From the NCBI RefSeq assembly GCF_900142875.1, contig NZ_FRCK01000003.1:62001-126000 (forward strand): a DNA stretch of 64,000 nt, written 5' to 3'. This DNA comes from Paracoccus solventivorans. GTDB taxonomy: Bacteria; Pseudomonadota; Alphaproteobacteria; Rhodobacterales; Rhodobacteraceae. This document shows positions 24,414 to 33,424 of the stretch, one piece after another. A model generated the notes under the pieces. It was given only the letters and a program-made list of their open reading frames with translations. It was not told the DNA's origin and did not search any database. A program made the position numbers and the translations under genes. Within the stretch, counting starts at the first letter, position 1; the number at the start of each line of letters is the position of its first letter.

Positions 24414-26069
24414 TCAGGCTGGCGCCTGCGCCAGTTCCGCCGCGCGCGCACGCAGCGCGAATTTCTGGATCTTGCCGGTCGAGGTCCTGGGCAGTGCCCC
24501 GAACACCACCCGCGCGGGCGATTTGTAGCCCGCCAGCCCGGCCCGGCAATGGGCGATCAGCGCGGCCTCGGTCAGCTCGTGGCCCTCGTGCAACTCGACA
24601 AAGGCGCAGGGGGTCTCGCCCCATTTCTCGCTGGGCATGGCGACCACCGCGCAGATCGCGACTGCGGGGTGGCGGTAAAGCTGCTCCTCGATCTCGATCG
24701 ACGAGATGTTCTCGCCCCCCGAGATGATGATGTCCTTGGAGCGGTCCTTGAGCTGCAGGTAGCCGTCGGGATGCATTACCGCCAGGTCGCCGGAATGGAA
24801 CCAGCCGCCGGCAAAGGCCTCAGCGGTGGCCTCGGGGTTCTTCAGATAGCCCTTCATCACATTGTTGCCGCGGAACATCACCTCGCCCAGGGTGCGGCCG
24901 TCGGCGGGGACGGGCTGCATGGTGTCGGGGTCCATCACCGCCAGATCGTCCAGCGACAGGTAGCGCACCCCCTGCCGCGCCTTGCGGGCCGCCTGTTCCG
25001 GGGCGGGCAGCGCGTCCCAGGCGGGGTTCCATTCGCAGACCACCGCGGGGCCGTAGGTCTCGGTCAGGCCGTAAAGATGGGTGACGCTGAAACCGGCCTC
25101 GGCCATGGCGCGCAGCACGGTCTCGGGGGGCGGGGCGGCGGCGGTGTTGAACACCACCTGCTGCGGAAAGCTGCGCTTCTGCCCGGCGGGCGCGTTCAGC
25201 AGCGTCGTCATGACCACGGGCGCGCCGCACAGATGGGTGACGCCGTGGTCCGCGATGGCGTCGTAGATCGCCCCCGCCCGCACCCAGCGCAGGCACACCT
25301 GCGTGCCCGCCTGCACCGGCAGGGTCCAGGGAAAGCACCAGCCGTTGCAGTGGAACATCGGCAGCGTCCACAGATACACCGGATGCCGGCCCAGCCCGGC
25401 GTGGATGACGTTGTTCAGCGCCATCAGCGCCGCGCCGCGGTGATGATAGACCACCCCCTTGGGATTGCCCGTGGTCCCCGAGGTATAGTTCAGCGCGATC
25501 GCGTCCCATTCGTCGCCGGGCCGGGCGCCCTCGAAATCCGGGTCGCCCGCGGCCAGGAACTGCGCGTAATCCAGGCTGCCGATGGGCTCGCCCTTGGGGT
25601 GAGGGGCGTCGTCGGGGTATTCCGTGTCGTCGAAGTCGATCACCAGCGGCTGCACCTTTGCCTGCGCCAGCGCCTCGGCCGCCAGGGCAGAGAACTCTCG
25701 GTCGACGATCAGCACCCGGGTTTCCGCGTGGTCCATCTGAAAGGCGACGGTGGCGGGGTCCGAGCGGGTGTTGAGCGAATGCAGCACCGCGCCCCCGGCC
25801 ATCGGCACACCGAAATGCGCCTGGATCATCGGCGGCGTGTTCGACAGCAGCACCGAGACGGTGTCGCCGCGCCCGATCCCCCGCGCCACCAGCGCCGAGG
25901 CCAGCCGCCGGCAATCGGCCCAGAGCCGGGCATAGCTGTGACGCTGGCGACCGTGGATCACCGCGATGTGGTCGGGATGGATCAGCGCCGCCCGCTGCAG
26001 ATAGGAAATCGGCGTCATCGGCTGGTGATTGGCCGCCTGGCGCTCCAGCCCCTGGTCGTATTGGCTCAT
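24414..26069 (-). CDS. acyl-CoA synthetase (AMP-forming), long form
   Basis: 551-residue ANL ligase. Motifs: LNYTSGTTGNPKGVVYHHRGA (A3), HLYGLTETYGP (A5), WFHSGDLAVMHPDGYLQLKDRSKDIIISGGENIS (A7-A8) and PRTSTGKIQKF with the catalytic Lys (A10). The MFHCNGWCFPW segment is typical of the plant AAE/DmdB-like branch acting on short- or medium-chain acids, including methylmercaptopropionate. ATG at 26069 has an AAGGA ribosome site. Transcribed with the AhpD-like gene upstream on the same strand, with a gap of 123 bases. Exact acid not predictable. Confidence 0.9.
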   Translation of the reverse strand: MSQYDQGLERQAANHQPMTPISYLQRAALIHPDHIAVIHGRQRHSYARLWADCRRLASALVARGIGRGDTVSVLLSNTPPMIQAHFGVPMAGGAVLHSLNTRSDPATVAFQMDHAETRVLIVDREFSALAAEALAQAKVQPLVIDFDDTEYPDDAPHPKGEPIGSLDYAQFLAAGDPDFEGARPGDEWDAIALNYTSGTTGNPKGVVYHHRGAALMALNNVIHAGLGRHPVYLWTLPMFHCNGWCFPWTLPVQAGTQVCLRWVRAGAIYDAIADHGVTHLCGAPVVMTTLLNAPAGQKRSFPQQVVFNTAAAPPPETVLRAMAEAGFSVTHLYGLTETYGPAVVCEWNPAWDALPAPEQAARKARQGVRYLSLDDLAVMDPDTMQPVPADGRTLGEVMFRGNNVMKGYLKNPEATAEAFAGGWFHSGDLAVMHPDGYLQLKDRSKDIIISGGENISSIEIEEQLYRHPAVAICAVVAMPSEKWGETPCAFVELHEGHELTEAALIAHCRAGLAGYKSPARVVFGALPRTSTGKIQKFALRARAAELAQAPA

Positions 26070-26192
26070 GTTCCTTCCCCCTTCGCGCCACCCGGCAACT
26101 GGGCCGGGATTACCCGCTTGCCGGGCGCTTGGCTACTGGCAGCGGGCCGCGCCGCAACCCCCGGCTTGCGGCTGCGCCCGGCCGCCCGGCGC

Positions 26193-26789
26193 TCAGCGGC
26201 CCAGGGCGTAGAACTCGGGGTTCGGGCGCATGTTGGACACGTTGGCCAGCCGGTTCGACAGGCCGAAGAAGGCGGCGATGGCGGTGATGTCCCAGATGTC
26301 GTCCTCGTCGAAGCCGTGGCCGCGCAGGGTGGCGAAATCCGCGTCGCCGACCTCTTGCGCGCGGGCCGAGACCTTCATGGCGAAATCCAGCATCGCCTTT
26401 TGCCGCGGCGTGATATCGGCCTTGCGATAGTTGACCGCCACCTGGTCGGCGATCAGCGGGTTCTTGGCGCGGATGCGCAGGATCGCGCCATGGGCGATGA
26501 CGCAGTACTGGCACTGGTTCACGGTCGAGGTGGCGACGACGATCATCTCGCGCTCGGCCTTGGTCAGGTTGCCCGGACGCTCCATCAGCGCGTCGTGATA
26601 GGCGAAGAAGGCGCGGAACTCGTCGGGCCGATGCGCCAGCGCCAGGAACACGTTGGGGATGAAGCCGGATTTTTCCTGCACCGCCTCGATGCGGGTGCGG
26701 ATGTCCTCGGGCAGGTCGGCCAGCCGGGGAACCGGAAAGCGGCTGATCGGGGCGTCGGCGGCGGGTGCAGGGGTTGCGGGGGTGTTCAC
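26193..26789 (-). CDS. peroxidase-related AhpD/CMD-family protein
   Basis: 198-residue all-helical protein of the carboxymuconolactone decarboxylase/AhpD fold. The redox motif is in TSTVNQCQYCVIAHGA (CxxC followed by His), preceded by AEREMIVVA, matching the uncharacterised-peroxidase-related enzyme subfamily. A GTG start at 26789 is chosen because GGAGGA lies seven bases upstream and the family start coincides; the frame can be read further upstream but without a ribosome site. It could reduce hydroperoxides using the vicinal cysteines. Upstream in the transcript of the acyl-CoA synthetase; a direct link between them is not evident. Confidence 0.82.
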   Translation of the reverse strand: MNTPATPAPAADAPISRFPVPRLADLPEDIRTRIEAVQEKSGFIPNVFLALAHRPDEFRAFFAYHDALMERPGNLTKAEREMIVVATSTVNQCQYCVIAHGAILRIRAKNPLIADQVAVNYRKADITPRQKAMLDFAMKVSARAQEVGDADFATLRGHGFDEDDIWDITAIAAFFGLSNRLANVSNMRPNPEFYALGR

Positions 26790-27094
26790 AGGGGGTCCTC
26801 CAGGTCGGGCAGTAGCTCTGCCAGTTGCGATTGACGGATGCGCGGTTGTTGCCGGTAAGGACGCAGCAACCCTCACCGCGCGCAGTGTTGCTGCCCGCGC
26901 AAACCGTGGCAAGCAGGTGTGGGGTGCGGTCGTCACGCCAAAGCGTGCCGGATAGGCCTCCGCCCCGGCCACTCTCTGCCGCGCAAGCGCCGCGATCCAC
27001 GGCGCCGGTGGCGAAGGCGGCGTCCAGCGGATAGATATCCCCTCGACGGCGCCGGGGCGGGCAGGCTCGGGCGGTGCGGCCGCAGGGGGCAGGG
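26790..27094. other. divergent intergenic region, no gene seen
   Basis: About 305 bases between the AhpD-like gene (-) and phoR (+). It should contain both promoters. I see no clear Pho-box array, no long inverted repeat and no convincing short gene; frames crossing it are low-quality extensions of neighbours. Confidence 0.5.
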
Positions 27095-28120
27095 GTGGAC
27101 GGACGACAGCTTGACGACATCCTCGCCGCCGTGCCGCTGCCGATGGTGCTGATCGGGGCGCGGGAACAGATCACCACCGCCAACGCCGCCGGCCGGGCGC
27201 TGCTGGGCGAGGGGCAGATCGGCCGGCACTACGCCATCGGCCTGCGCCAGCCGGCGCTGCTGGCCGCCATCGGCGCGGCGCTGCGCGAGGGCATCACCGG
27301 GCAGGCGCCCTACGAGGTCATCGGCCCCTCGGCCACCGTCACCTGGCTGGTCACCGTCACCCCGCTGTCGAACGCCGGCCGCCCCGAGGCGCTCTGCGCC
27401 TTTCAGGACGTCACCGAGCAGGAACTTATCGGCGCCTTCCGCCGCGATTTCGTGGCCAATGTCAGCCACGAGCTGCGCAGTCCGCTGACCACGCTGGTCA
27501 GCATCATCGACACGCTCAAGGGTGCGGCCCGCGACGATCCGGCGGCGCGCGAACGCTTCCTGACCGCCATGCAGCACGAGGCGCAGCGCATGGCGCGGCT
27601 GGTGCGCGACCTGCTGTCGCTGTCCAGGACCGAGGCCGAGGAACGCCGCCGCCCCACCACCCCGGTGGACGTGGCCGATCTGGCCCGCGCCGTCACCGAC
27701 ACGCTGCGCCCGCAGGCCGAGGCGGCCGGGGTGGCGCTTGAGCTGGAGACGACCCCGGGCCTTCCCCCGATTCCCGCCGATGCCGACCAGCTGACGCAGG
27801 TGCTGCAGAACCTGATCGAGAATGCGGTCAAATACGATACTCTGGGCCGGCGCGTCACCGTCAGGGTCCACCCGGACAAGGGCGAGGGGATGCTGCGCAT
27901 CGACGTGGCCGACCAGGGCGAGGGGATCGAGCCCCAGCACCTGCCGCGGCTGACCGAGCGGTTCTATCGCGTGGACCGCTCGCGCTCGCGCGGGCAGGGC
28001 GGCACCGGGCTGGGGCTGGCCATCGTCAAGCATATCGTCAACCGCCACCGCGGCCGGCTGGCCATCGCCAGCGAACGCGGCCGCGGCACCACGGTTTCGG
28101 TGTTCCTGCCGACCGCGTGA
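27095..28120 (+). CDS. phoR: phosphate-regulon sensor histidine kinase PhoR
   Basis: 341-residue sensor kinase: a PAS-like domain (residues about 5-115, LAAVPLPMVLIGAREQITTANAAGRALLG), HisKA with H125 in FVANVSHELRSPLTTL, and HATPase with NLIENAVKYD, DQGEGI and GGTGLGLAIVKHI. Placed before pstSCAB-phoU-phoB, hence PhoR. No membrane segment is visible, unlike E. coli PhoR, so the protein looks cytoplasmic and must reach PstSCAB/PhoU by contact. Start: a GTG at 27095 behind AGGGGG is preferred; another GTG at 27074 would add seven residues. Phosphorylates and dephosphorylates PhoB. Confidence 0.9.
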   Translation: MDGRQLDDILAAVPLPMVLIGAREQITTANAAGRALLGEGQIGRHYAIGLRQPALLAAIGAALREGITGQAPYEVIGPSATVTWLVTVTPLSNAGRPEALCAFQDVTEQELIGAFRRDFVANVSHELRSPLTTLVSIIDTLKGAARDDPAARERFLTAMQHEAQRMARLVRDLLSLSRTEAEERRRPTTPVDVADLARAVTDTLRPQAEAAGVALELETTPGLPPIPADADQLTQVLQNLIENAVKYDTLGRRVTVRVHPDKGEGMLRIDVADQGEGIEPQHLPRLTERFYRVDRSRSRGQGGTGLGLAIVKHIVNRHRGRLAIASERGRGTTVSVFLPTA

Positions 28121-28143
28121 CGCGGCTTTTGCTGCGGCTGCAA

Positions 28144-28199
28144 TCTTCATCAAACCGTTACAGAACCGTCGTCAAACCGTTGCGCTCCGGCGGTAGACC
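28144..28199 (+). promoter_or_regulatory. degenerate Pho-box array and -10 of the pst operon
   Basis: Heptamers at exact 11-bp steps: TCTTCAT (28144), CCGTTAC (28155), CCGTCGT (28166) and CCGTTGC (28177), separated by A-rich tetramers CAAA, AGAA and CAAA. This is the architecture of PhoB sites (CTGTCAT units with 4-bp A-rich spacers). A -10-like TAGACC follows at 28194 after 10 bases, where PhoB promoters lack a -35. The same geometry recurs before phoA. Periodicity seen; PhoB binding is inferred from family knowledge. Confidence 0.7.
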
Positions 28200-28254
28200 T
28201 GCCCGCATCGACCGTCACCCCGACGGTCGTGCGTGATACGAACAGGAAAACCGT

Positions 28255-29277
28255 ATGTCCTGCATCAGACAGACTGCCTCGATCCTTGCCATTCTGGCCG
28301 TGTCGGCCGGCGCTGCCGCCGCCCGCGACCAGGTGCAGGTGGCGGGGTCGTCCACCGTGCTGCCCTATGCCACCATCGTTGCCGAGATCTTCGGCGAAAG
28401 CGCCGGCTTCCCGACCCCGGTCGTCGAATCCGGCGGCTCCTCGGCGGGGCTCAAGAAGTTCTGCGAAGGCGTGGGCGAAAACACCGTCGACATCGCCAAC
28501 GCCTCGCGCCGCATCAAGGACAGCGAGATCGAGGCCTGCGCGGCCGCCGGCGTCACCGACATCATCGAGGTGCAGTTCGGCTATGACGGCATCGTCTTTG
28601 CCTCGGATATCGGCGGCAACGCTTTCGCCTTTACCCCGGCCGACTGGTACAAGGCGCTGGCCGCGCAGGTGATCGTGGACGGCAAGCTGGTCGCGAACCC
28701 CGCCACCAGCTGGGACCAGGTGAACCCGGAACTGCCGGCGCAACCGATCATGGCCTTCATCCCCGGCACCAAGCACGGCACCCGCGAGGTCTTCGACCTG
28801 AACGTGATCGAGCGCGGCTGCAAGGACAGCGGCGCCGAAGAGGCGCTGGCCGCGCTGGTCGGCGATGACGCCGCCAAGACCTGCACCACCCTGCGCACCG
28901 ATGGCCGCGCGGTCGAGATCGACGGCGACTATACCGAGACCCTGTCGCGCATCGACAGCAACAAGGAAGGCATCGGCGTCTTTGGCCTGTCCTTCTATGA
29001 AAACAATGCGTCCAAGCTGCAGGTCGCCACGATGAACGGGGTCACGCCCTCGACCGAGACCATCGCCTCGGGCGAATACCCGGTGTCGCGGCCGCTGTTC
29101 TTCTACGTCAAGAAGGCCCATATCGGCGTGATCCCCGGGCTGAAGGACTACGCCGAGCTGTTCGTCTCGGACGAGATCGCCGGTGCCGGCGGCCCGCTGG
29201 CCGAATACGGGCTGGTGCCCGACCCCGAGCTGGCGAAGGCGCAGGCCGTGGTCGCGGACGAGACCACGCTGGACTGA
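28255..29277 (+). CDS. pstS: phosphate ABC transporter substrate-binding protein
   Basis: 340-residue periplasmic phosphate receptor. Signal peptide MSCIRQTASILAILAVSAGAAAA, then the PstS phosphate-binding signature VAGSSTVLPYA, VVESGGSSAGLKKFC and PGTKHGTREVF (the S-G-T/R-type phosphate contacts). ENTVDIANASRRIK matches the alphaproteobacterial PstS branch. First gene of the pst operon, behind a Pho-box array, and separated from pstC by a perfect hairpin, which would keep pstS mRNA levels above those of the membrane genes. Confidence 0.95.
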   Translation: MSCIRQTASILAILAVSAGAAAARDQVQVAGSSTVLPYATIVAEIFGESAGFPTPVVESGGSSAGLKKFCEGVGENTVDIANASRRIKDSEIEACAAAGVTDIIEVQFGYDGIVFASDIGGNAFAFTPADWYKALAAQVIVDGKLVANPATSWDQVNPELPAQPIMAFIPGTKHGTREVFDLNVIERGCKDSGAEEALAALVGDDAAKTCTTLRTDGRAVEIDGDYTETLSRIDSNKEGIGVFGLSFYENNASKLQVATMNGVTPSTETIASGEYPVSRPLFFYVKKAHIGVIPGLKDYAELFVSDEIAGAGGPLAEYGLVPDPELAKAQAVVADETTLD

Positions 29278-29296
29278 TCCCCAAGGCCGAAACCAG

Positions 29297-29323
29297 GGCG
29301 ATCCGGCGTCAGGCCGGATCGCC
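29297..29323 (+). promoter_or_regulatory. perfect intercistronic hairpin between pstS and pstC
   Basis: GGCGATCCGGC and GCCGGATCGCC pair perfectly over 11 bp with a five-base loop (GTCAG). It starts 20 bases after the pstS stop and ends 24 bases before the pstC start. No T-run follows. Such hairpins after binding-protein genes typically stop part of the transcription or protect the upstream mRNA, giving receptor excess. Function inferred from this general pattern. Confidence 0.75.
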
Positions 29324-29347
29324 GAGCCCTGCCGACCGGAGGTCCCC

Positions 29348-30532
29348 GTGTCCCCATTCTGGCTTGTCACCGCGGTGCTGGCGCTGGCCGGCGCTGCCTA
29401 TGTCCTTGGCCGTGCGCGGGTGCTGTCCGCGGCCGCGGGCGACCACCGCGCCCTGCATTCGCTGCCCGCGCATTACGGCTGGGCGGCGGTGCAGCTGACG
29501 CTGGGCCCGGCGCTGCTGCTGTATCTGCTGCTGCTGCTGGCCGGGCAGGCCGGGCCGCTCGCCGCCGCCGCGGCGCTGGCCTTGGCGCTGGCGGCGCTGG
29601 TCTGGGCGCTGCGCCGCAACACCCCCGATTTCCGCGCCCGCAACGCGGTCGAGCGCGGGATGATGGCGGTGCTGATCCTCGCCTCGACCATCGCCATCGC
29701 CACCACCGCGGGCATCGTGCTGTCGATGCTGTTCGAGACGCGGCATTTCTTTTCCCTCTACGACTGGCGCGAGTTCTTCTTCTCGGCCACTTGGGCGCCG
29801 CAGTTCCAGGGGCGCTCGCAGCTGGGCATCCTGCCGCTGCTGTGGGGGACGCTGTATATCAGCCTGATCGCGCTGGCATTCGCCGTGCCGGTGGGGCTGT
29901 TCGCGGCGATCTACATGTCGGAATACGCCGGGCGACGGATGCGCGCGGTGGTCAAGCCGGCGCTGGAAATCCTCGCCGGGATCCCGACCATCGTCTACGG
30001 GCTGTTCGCGCTGATCACCGTCGGGCCGCTGCTGCGCGACTGGCTGGCGCAGCCCCTGGGGCTGGGCAACAGCGCGTCCTCGGTGATGACGGCGGGGCTG
30101 GTGATGGGGATCATGCTGATCCCCTTTGTGTCGTCGCTGTCGGACGACATCATCAGCCAGGTGCCGCAGTCGCTGCGCGACGGGGCCTTTGCGCTGGGGG
30201 CCACGCGTTCGGAAACCATCCGGCAGGTGATCCTGCCCGCGGCGCTGCCCGGCATCGTCGGCGCGGTGCTGCTGGCAGCAAGCCGCGCCATCGGCGAGAC
30301 CATGATCGTGGTGCTGGGGGCGGGGGCGGCCGCGCGGCTCAGCCTCAACCCATTCGAGGCGATGACCACCATCACCGTCAAGATCGTCAGCCAGCTGACC
30401 GGCGACAACGACTTTGCCGCCCCGGAAACGCTGGTCGCATTCGCGCTGGGGCTGACGCTGTTCCTTGTCACGCTGGGGCTGAACGTGGCGGCCCTGGCCA
30501 TCGTGCGCCGCTATCGGGAGCAATACGAATGA
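29348..30532 (+). CDS. pstC: phosphate ABC transporter permease PstC
   Basis: 394-residue inner-membrane permease. N-terminal membrane segments (VSPFWLVTAVLALAGAAYVLG and further hydrophobic stretches to about residue 130) precede the transporter core with LWGTLYISLIALAFAVPVGLFAAIYMSEYA, LEILAGIPTIVYGLFAL and the EAA-type loop FALGATRSETIRQVILPAALPGI that docks on PstB. The GTG start at 29348 is supported by GGAGG six bases upstream. The stop overlaps pstA (ATGA), implying coupled translation for a heterodimeric channel. Confidence 0.93.
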   Translation: MSPFWLVTAVLALAGAAYVLGRARVLSAAAGDHRALHSLPAHYGWAAVQLTLGPALLLYLLLLLAGQAGPLAAAAALALALAALVWALRRNTPDFRARNAVERGMMAVLILASTIAIATTAGIVLSMLFETRHFFSLYDWREFFFSATWAPQFQGRSQLGILPLLWGTLYISLIALAFAVPVGLFAAIYMSEYAGRRMRAVVKPALEILAGIPTIVYGLFALITVGPLLRDWLAQPLGLGNSASSVMTAGLVMGIMLIPFVSSLSDDIISQVPQSLRDGAFALGATRSETIRQVILPAALPGIVGAVLLAASRAIGETMIVVLGAGAAARLSLNPFEAMTTITVKIVSQLTGDNDFAAPETLVAFALGLTLFLVTLGLNVAALAIVRRYREQYE

Positions 30533-31863
30533 GCATGACCCCCGTAACCGCAGGGGCGGGATCGCTGTTCGCCCGCGACCCCCGCACCGCGCGGCGCCGC
30601 GCGGCCGAGGCGCGATTCCGCGCCTATGGCATGGGCGCGGTGCTGGTCGGGGTGGCGGCGCTGCTGTTGCTGCTGTCCTCGGTGCTGTCCTCGGGGCTGG
30701 GGGCGTTCCGGCAGACCCAGATCCACATCCCCGTCATGCTGGCCGAATCCGCGCTGGACCCCTCGGGGACCCGCGACCCGGCGGCGATGCGCAAGGTCAC
30801 CACCATCGGCTATGGCAAGGTGATCGACGCCGCGCTGAAAGACGCCATCGCGCAGGCCGGCATCGCGCTGCCGCTGACCGACGCCGAAATCGCGGCGATG
30901 GTCTCGAAAGAGGCCCCGGCGCAGCTGCGCAACAAGGTGCTGGCCGAACCCGCGCTGGTGGGCGGCACGGTTCAGGTCTCGCTGCTGGCGAACGGCCGCA
31001 TCGACGGCTACCTGAAGGGCCGCGTGACCATGGACAGCGCGCAGCTGGACCGCAACGTCACCCCGCAGCAGCTGTTGCTGGCGGACGAGATGGTGGCGCG
31101 GGGGATGATGTCGCGTGACTTCAACCCCGGCTTCCTGACCGCCCCCGATGCCTCGGACCTGCGCCCCGAGGCGGCGGGACTGGGCGTCGCGATCCTCGGC
31201 TCGGCCTATATGATGCTGATCGTGCTGGGGCTGGCGCTGCCGCTGGGCGTCGCGTCCTCGATCTATCTGGAGGAGTTCGCGCCGAAGAACCGCTGGACCG
31301 ACCTGATCGAGGTGAACATCGCCAATCTGGCCGCCGTGCCCTCGATCGTGTTCGGGGTGCTGGGGCTGGCCATCTTCATCAACTTTGCCGGGCTGCCGCA
31401 GTCGGCCCCCATCGTCGGCGGGCTGGTGCTGACGCTGATGACCCTGCCCACCATCATCATCGCCACCCGCGCGGCGCTGAAGGCGGTGCCGCCCTCGATC
31501 CGCGATGCGGCGCTGGGGGTGGGGGCGTCGCGGATGCAGGCGGTGTTCCATCACGTGCTGCCGCTGGCCGCCCCCGGCATCCTGACCGGCGCCATCATCG
31601 GGCTGGCGCAGGCTTTGGGCGAAACCGCGCCCTTGCTGCTGATCGGGATGGTCGCATTCGTGCGCGAGTTCCCCTCCGCCCCGCCCGAGGGCTTCTTCGA
31701 CCCCGCCCCGGCGCTGCCGGCGCAGATCTACAACTGGACCCAGCGCGCGGACCCGGCCTTTGTCGAACGGGCCTGGGGCGCGATCATCGTGCTGCTGGGG
31801 TTCCTGCTGGTGATGAATGCAGCGGCGATCCTGCTGCGCCGGCGCTTCGAGCGCCGCTGGTGA
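30529..31863 (+). CDS. pstA: phosphate ABC transporter permease PstA
   Basis: 444-residue permease, longer than E. coli PstA because of an N-terminal extension: one membrane segment at about residues 35-57, then a roughly 160-residue extramembrane region (DUF3333-like, as in many alphaproteobacterial PstA). The core has [49 protein letters not shown] and the EAA loop [23 protein letters not shown]. Start at 30529 overlaps the pstC stop; its own stop overlaps candidate starts of pstB. Confidence 0.93.
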   Translation: MSMTPVTAGAGSLFARDPRTARRRAAEARFRAYGMGAVLVGVAALLLLLSSVLSSGLGAFRQTQIHIPVMLAESALDPSGTRDPAAMRKVTTIGYGKVIDAALKDAIAQAGIALPLTDAEIAAMVSKEAPAQLRNKVLAEPALVGGTVQVSLLANGRIDGYLKGRVTMDSAQLDRNVTPQQLLLADEMVARGMMSRDFNPGFLTAPDASDLRPEAAGLGVAILGSAYMMLIVLGLALPLGVASSIYLEEFAPKNRWTDLIEVNIANLAAVPSIVFGVLGLAIFINFAGLPQSAPIVGGLVLTLMTLPTIIIATRAALKAVPPSIRDAALGVGASRMQAVFHHVLPLAAPGILTGAIIGLAQALGETAPLLLIGMVAFVREFPSAPPEGFFDPAPALPAQIYNWTQRADPAFVERAWGAIIVLLGFLLVMNAAAILLRRRFERRW

Positions 31864-31874
31864 TGGAGACTGTG

Positions 31875-32672
31875 ATGTACGACATGCGGATGCCGAAACC
31901 CCTGGCGGCTGCCGCGGCCTGCAAGGTCAGCGCGCGGGGGGTGCAGGTCTATTACGGCGCCACCCACGCGCTACGCGACGTCGATATCGACATCGCCGAC
32001 CGAGCGGTGACGGCCTTCATCGGCCCGTCGGGCTGCGGCAAGTCCACCTTTCTGCGCTGCCTGAACCGGATGAACGACACCATCCCCGGGTGCCGGGTGC
32101 TGGGCGACATCCGGCTGGACGGCGAGGATATCCACGACCCCCGCGTCGATCCGGTGCAGCTGCGGGCGCGGGTGGGAATGGTGTTCCAGAAACCCAACCC
32201 GTTCCCCAAGTCGATCTACGACAACGTGGCTTACGGCCCGCGCATCCACGGGCTGGCCCCGACCCGCGCCGATCTGGACGTGGTGGTGGAAAGATCCCTG
32301 CGCCGGGCGGCGCTGTGGAACGACGTCAAGGACCGGCTGCACGAATCTGGCACCGGGCTGTCGGGCGGGCAGCAGCAGCGGCTGTGCATCGCCCGTGCCA
32401 TCGCCACCTCGCCCGAGGTCTTGTTGATGGACGAGCCCTGTTCCGCGCTGGACCCCATCGCCACCGCGCAGATCGAGGAGTTGATCCATGAGCTTGCCGA
32501 CCAGTTCTCGGTGGTGATCGTCACCCACTCGATGCAGCAGGCCTCGCGGGTCAGCCAGCATACGGCTTTCTTTCACCTTGGCGAGCTGGTGGAATACGGC
32601 GACACCGAAACGGTCTTTACCAACCCTGTCGATCCGCGCACGGAGAACTATATTACCGGACGGATCGGGTGA
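31875..32672 (+). CDS. pstB: phosphate ABC transporter ATP-binding protein PstB
   Basis: 265-residue ABC ATPase. Walker [11 protein letters not shown]-loop [21 protein letters not shown] (a PstB hallmark), signature [14 protein letters not shown], Walker [14 protein letters not shown] and the H-loop [10 protein letters not shown]. Family length is about 257. Starts at 31860 (GTG), 31863 and 31875 are possible; 31875 is chosen because GGAGA lies 5-6 bases before it. Energises PstSCA and, with PhoU, signals phosphate status to PhoR. Confidence 0.95.
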   Translation: MYDMRMPKPLAAAAACKVSARGVQVYYGATHALRDVDIDIADRAVTAFIGPSGCGKSTFLRCLNRMNDTIPGCRVLGDIRLDGEDIHDPRVDPVQLRARVGMVFQKPNPFPKSIYDNVAYGPRIHGLAPTRADLDVVVERSLRRAALWNDVKDRLHESGTGLSGGQQQRLCIARAIATSPEVLLMDEPCSALDPIATAQIEELIHELADQFSVVIVTHSMQQASRVSQHTAFFHLGELVEYGDTETVFTNPVDPRTENYITGRIG

Positions 32673-32680
32673 CGGAGGGC

Positions 32681-33424
32681 ATGATGGACAGGCGACAGCA
32701 TATCGTCACGGCCTTCGACCGTGACCTGGAAACCATCGAGGCGCTGCTGGCGCGCATGGGCGGGCTGGTCGAGGCCGCGGTGATGGACGCGATCCGCGCG
32801 CTGGAGACCCGCGACGAGGATCTGGCCGAGGCGGTGCGCCGCGGCGACAAGGCCATCGACGCGCTGGAAGAACAGATCGACGTCGAGACCGCGCGGCTGA
32901 TCGCACTGCGCGCGCCCACGGCGTCGGACCTGCGCTATGTGCTGGCCACGATGAAGATCGCGGCGGCGCTGGAACGCTGCGGCGACTATGCCAAGAACCT
33001 GGCCCGCCGCTCGACCGTGCTGGCGCAGATGCCGGCGATCGACGGCGCCTCGGGGTCGATCCGGCGCATGGGCGACGCGGTGCGGTTGCAGATGAAGAAC
33101 GCGCTCGACGCCTTCATCCAGCGCGACGAGGCGCTGGCCGAGCGGGTGCGGCTGGGCGACCACGACGTCGACCAGATGTACAACACCCTGTTCCGCGAGT
33201 TCCTGACCCACATGATGGAGGACCCGCGCAACATCACCGCCTGCATGCACCTGCATTTCATCGCCAAGAACATCGAGAGGATGGGCGACCATGCGACCTC
33301 CATCGCCGAGCAGGTGATCTATCTGGTGACCGGCAACCTGCCCGACGACGAACGTCCCAAGGCCGACCACACCGCCCTGACCCCCGGCACCCACAAGCAG
33401 GAGGGCGCATGGCAGTCGCCGTGA
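32681..33424 (+). CDS. phoU: phosphate signalling protein PhoU
   Basis: 247-residue PhoU: two homologous three-helix repeats, each with the metal-cluster motif ExxxD, seen as AAALERCGDYAKNLA (residues about 94-108) and HFIAKNIERMGDHATSIAE (about 195-213). Start ATG at 32681 has GGAGG upstream; GTG at 32669 overlapping the pstB stop is an alternative. Its 3' end overlaps phoB by 16 bases. PhoU holds PhoR in the phosphatase state when phosphate is plentiful, acting at PstB. Confidence 0.94.
   Translation: MMDRRQHIVTAFDRDLETIEALLARMGGLVEAAVMDAIRALETRDEDLAEAVRRGDKAIDALEEQIDVETARLIALRAPTASDLRYVLATMKIAAALERCGDYAKNLARRSTVLAQMPAIDGASGSIRRMGDAVRLQMKNALDAFIQRDEALAERVRLGDHDVDQMYNTLFREFLTHMMEDPRNITACMHLHFIAKNIERMGDHATSIAEQVIYLVTGNLPDDERPKADHTALTPGTHKQEGAWQSP

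Noticed and set aside
22422..26834. 1470-codon plus-strand open frame across adaptor, gap and acyl-CoA synthetase
   Set aside because: Crosses several real minus-strand genes and a promoter; translation is low-complexity shadow.
26653..26955. Plus-strand 100-codon frame ending before phoR
   Set aside because: First half is the shadow of the AhpD-like gene; the rest has no motif.
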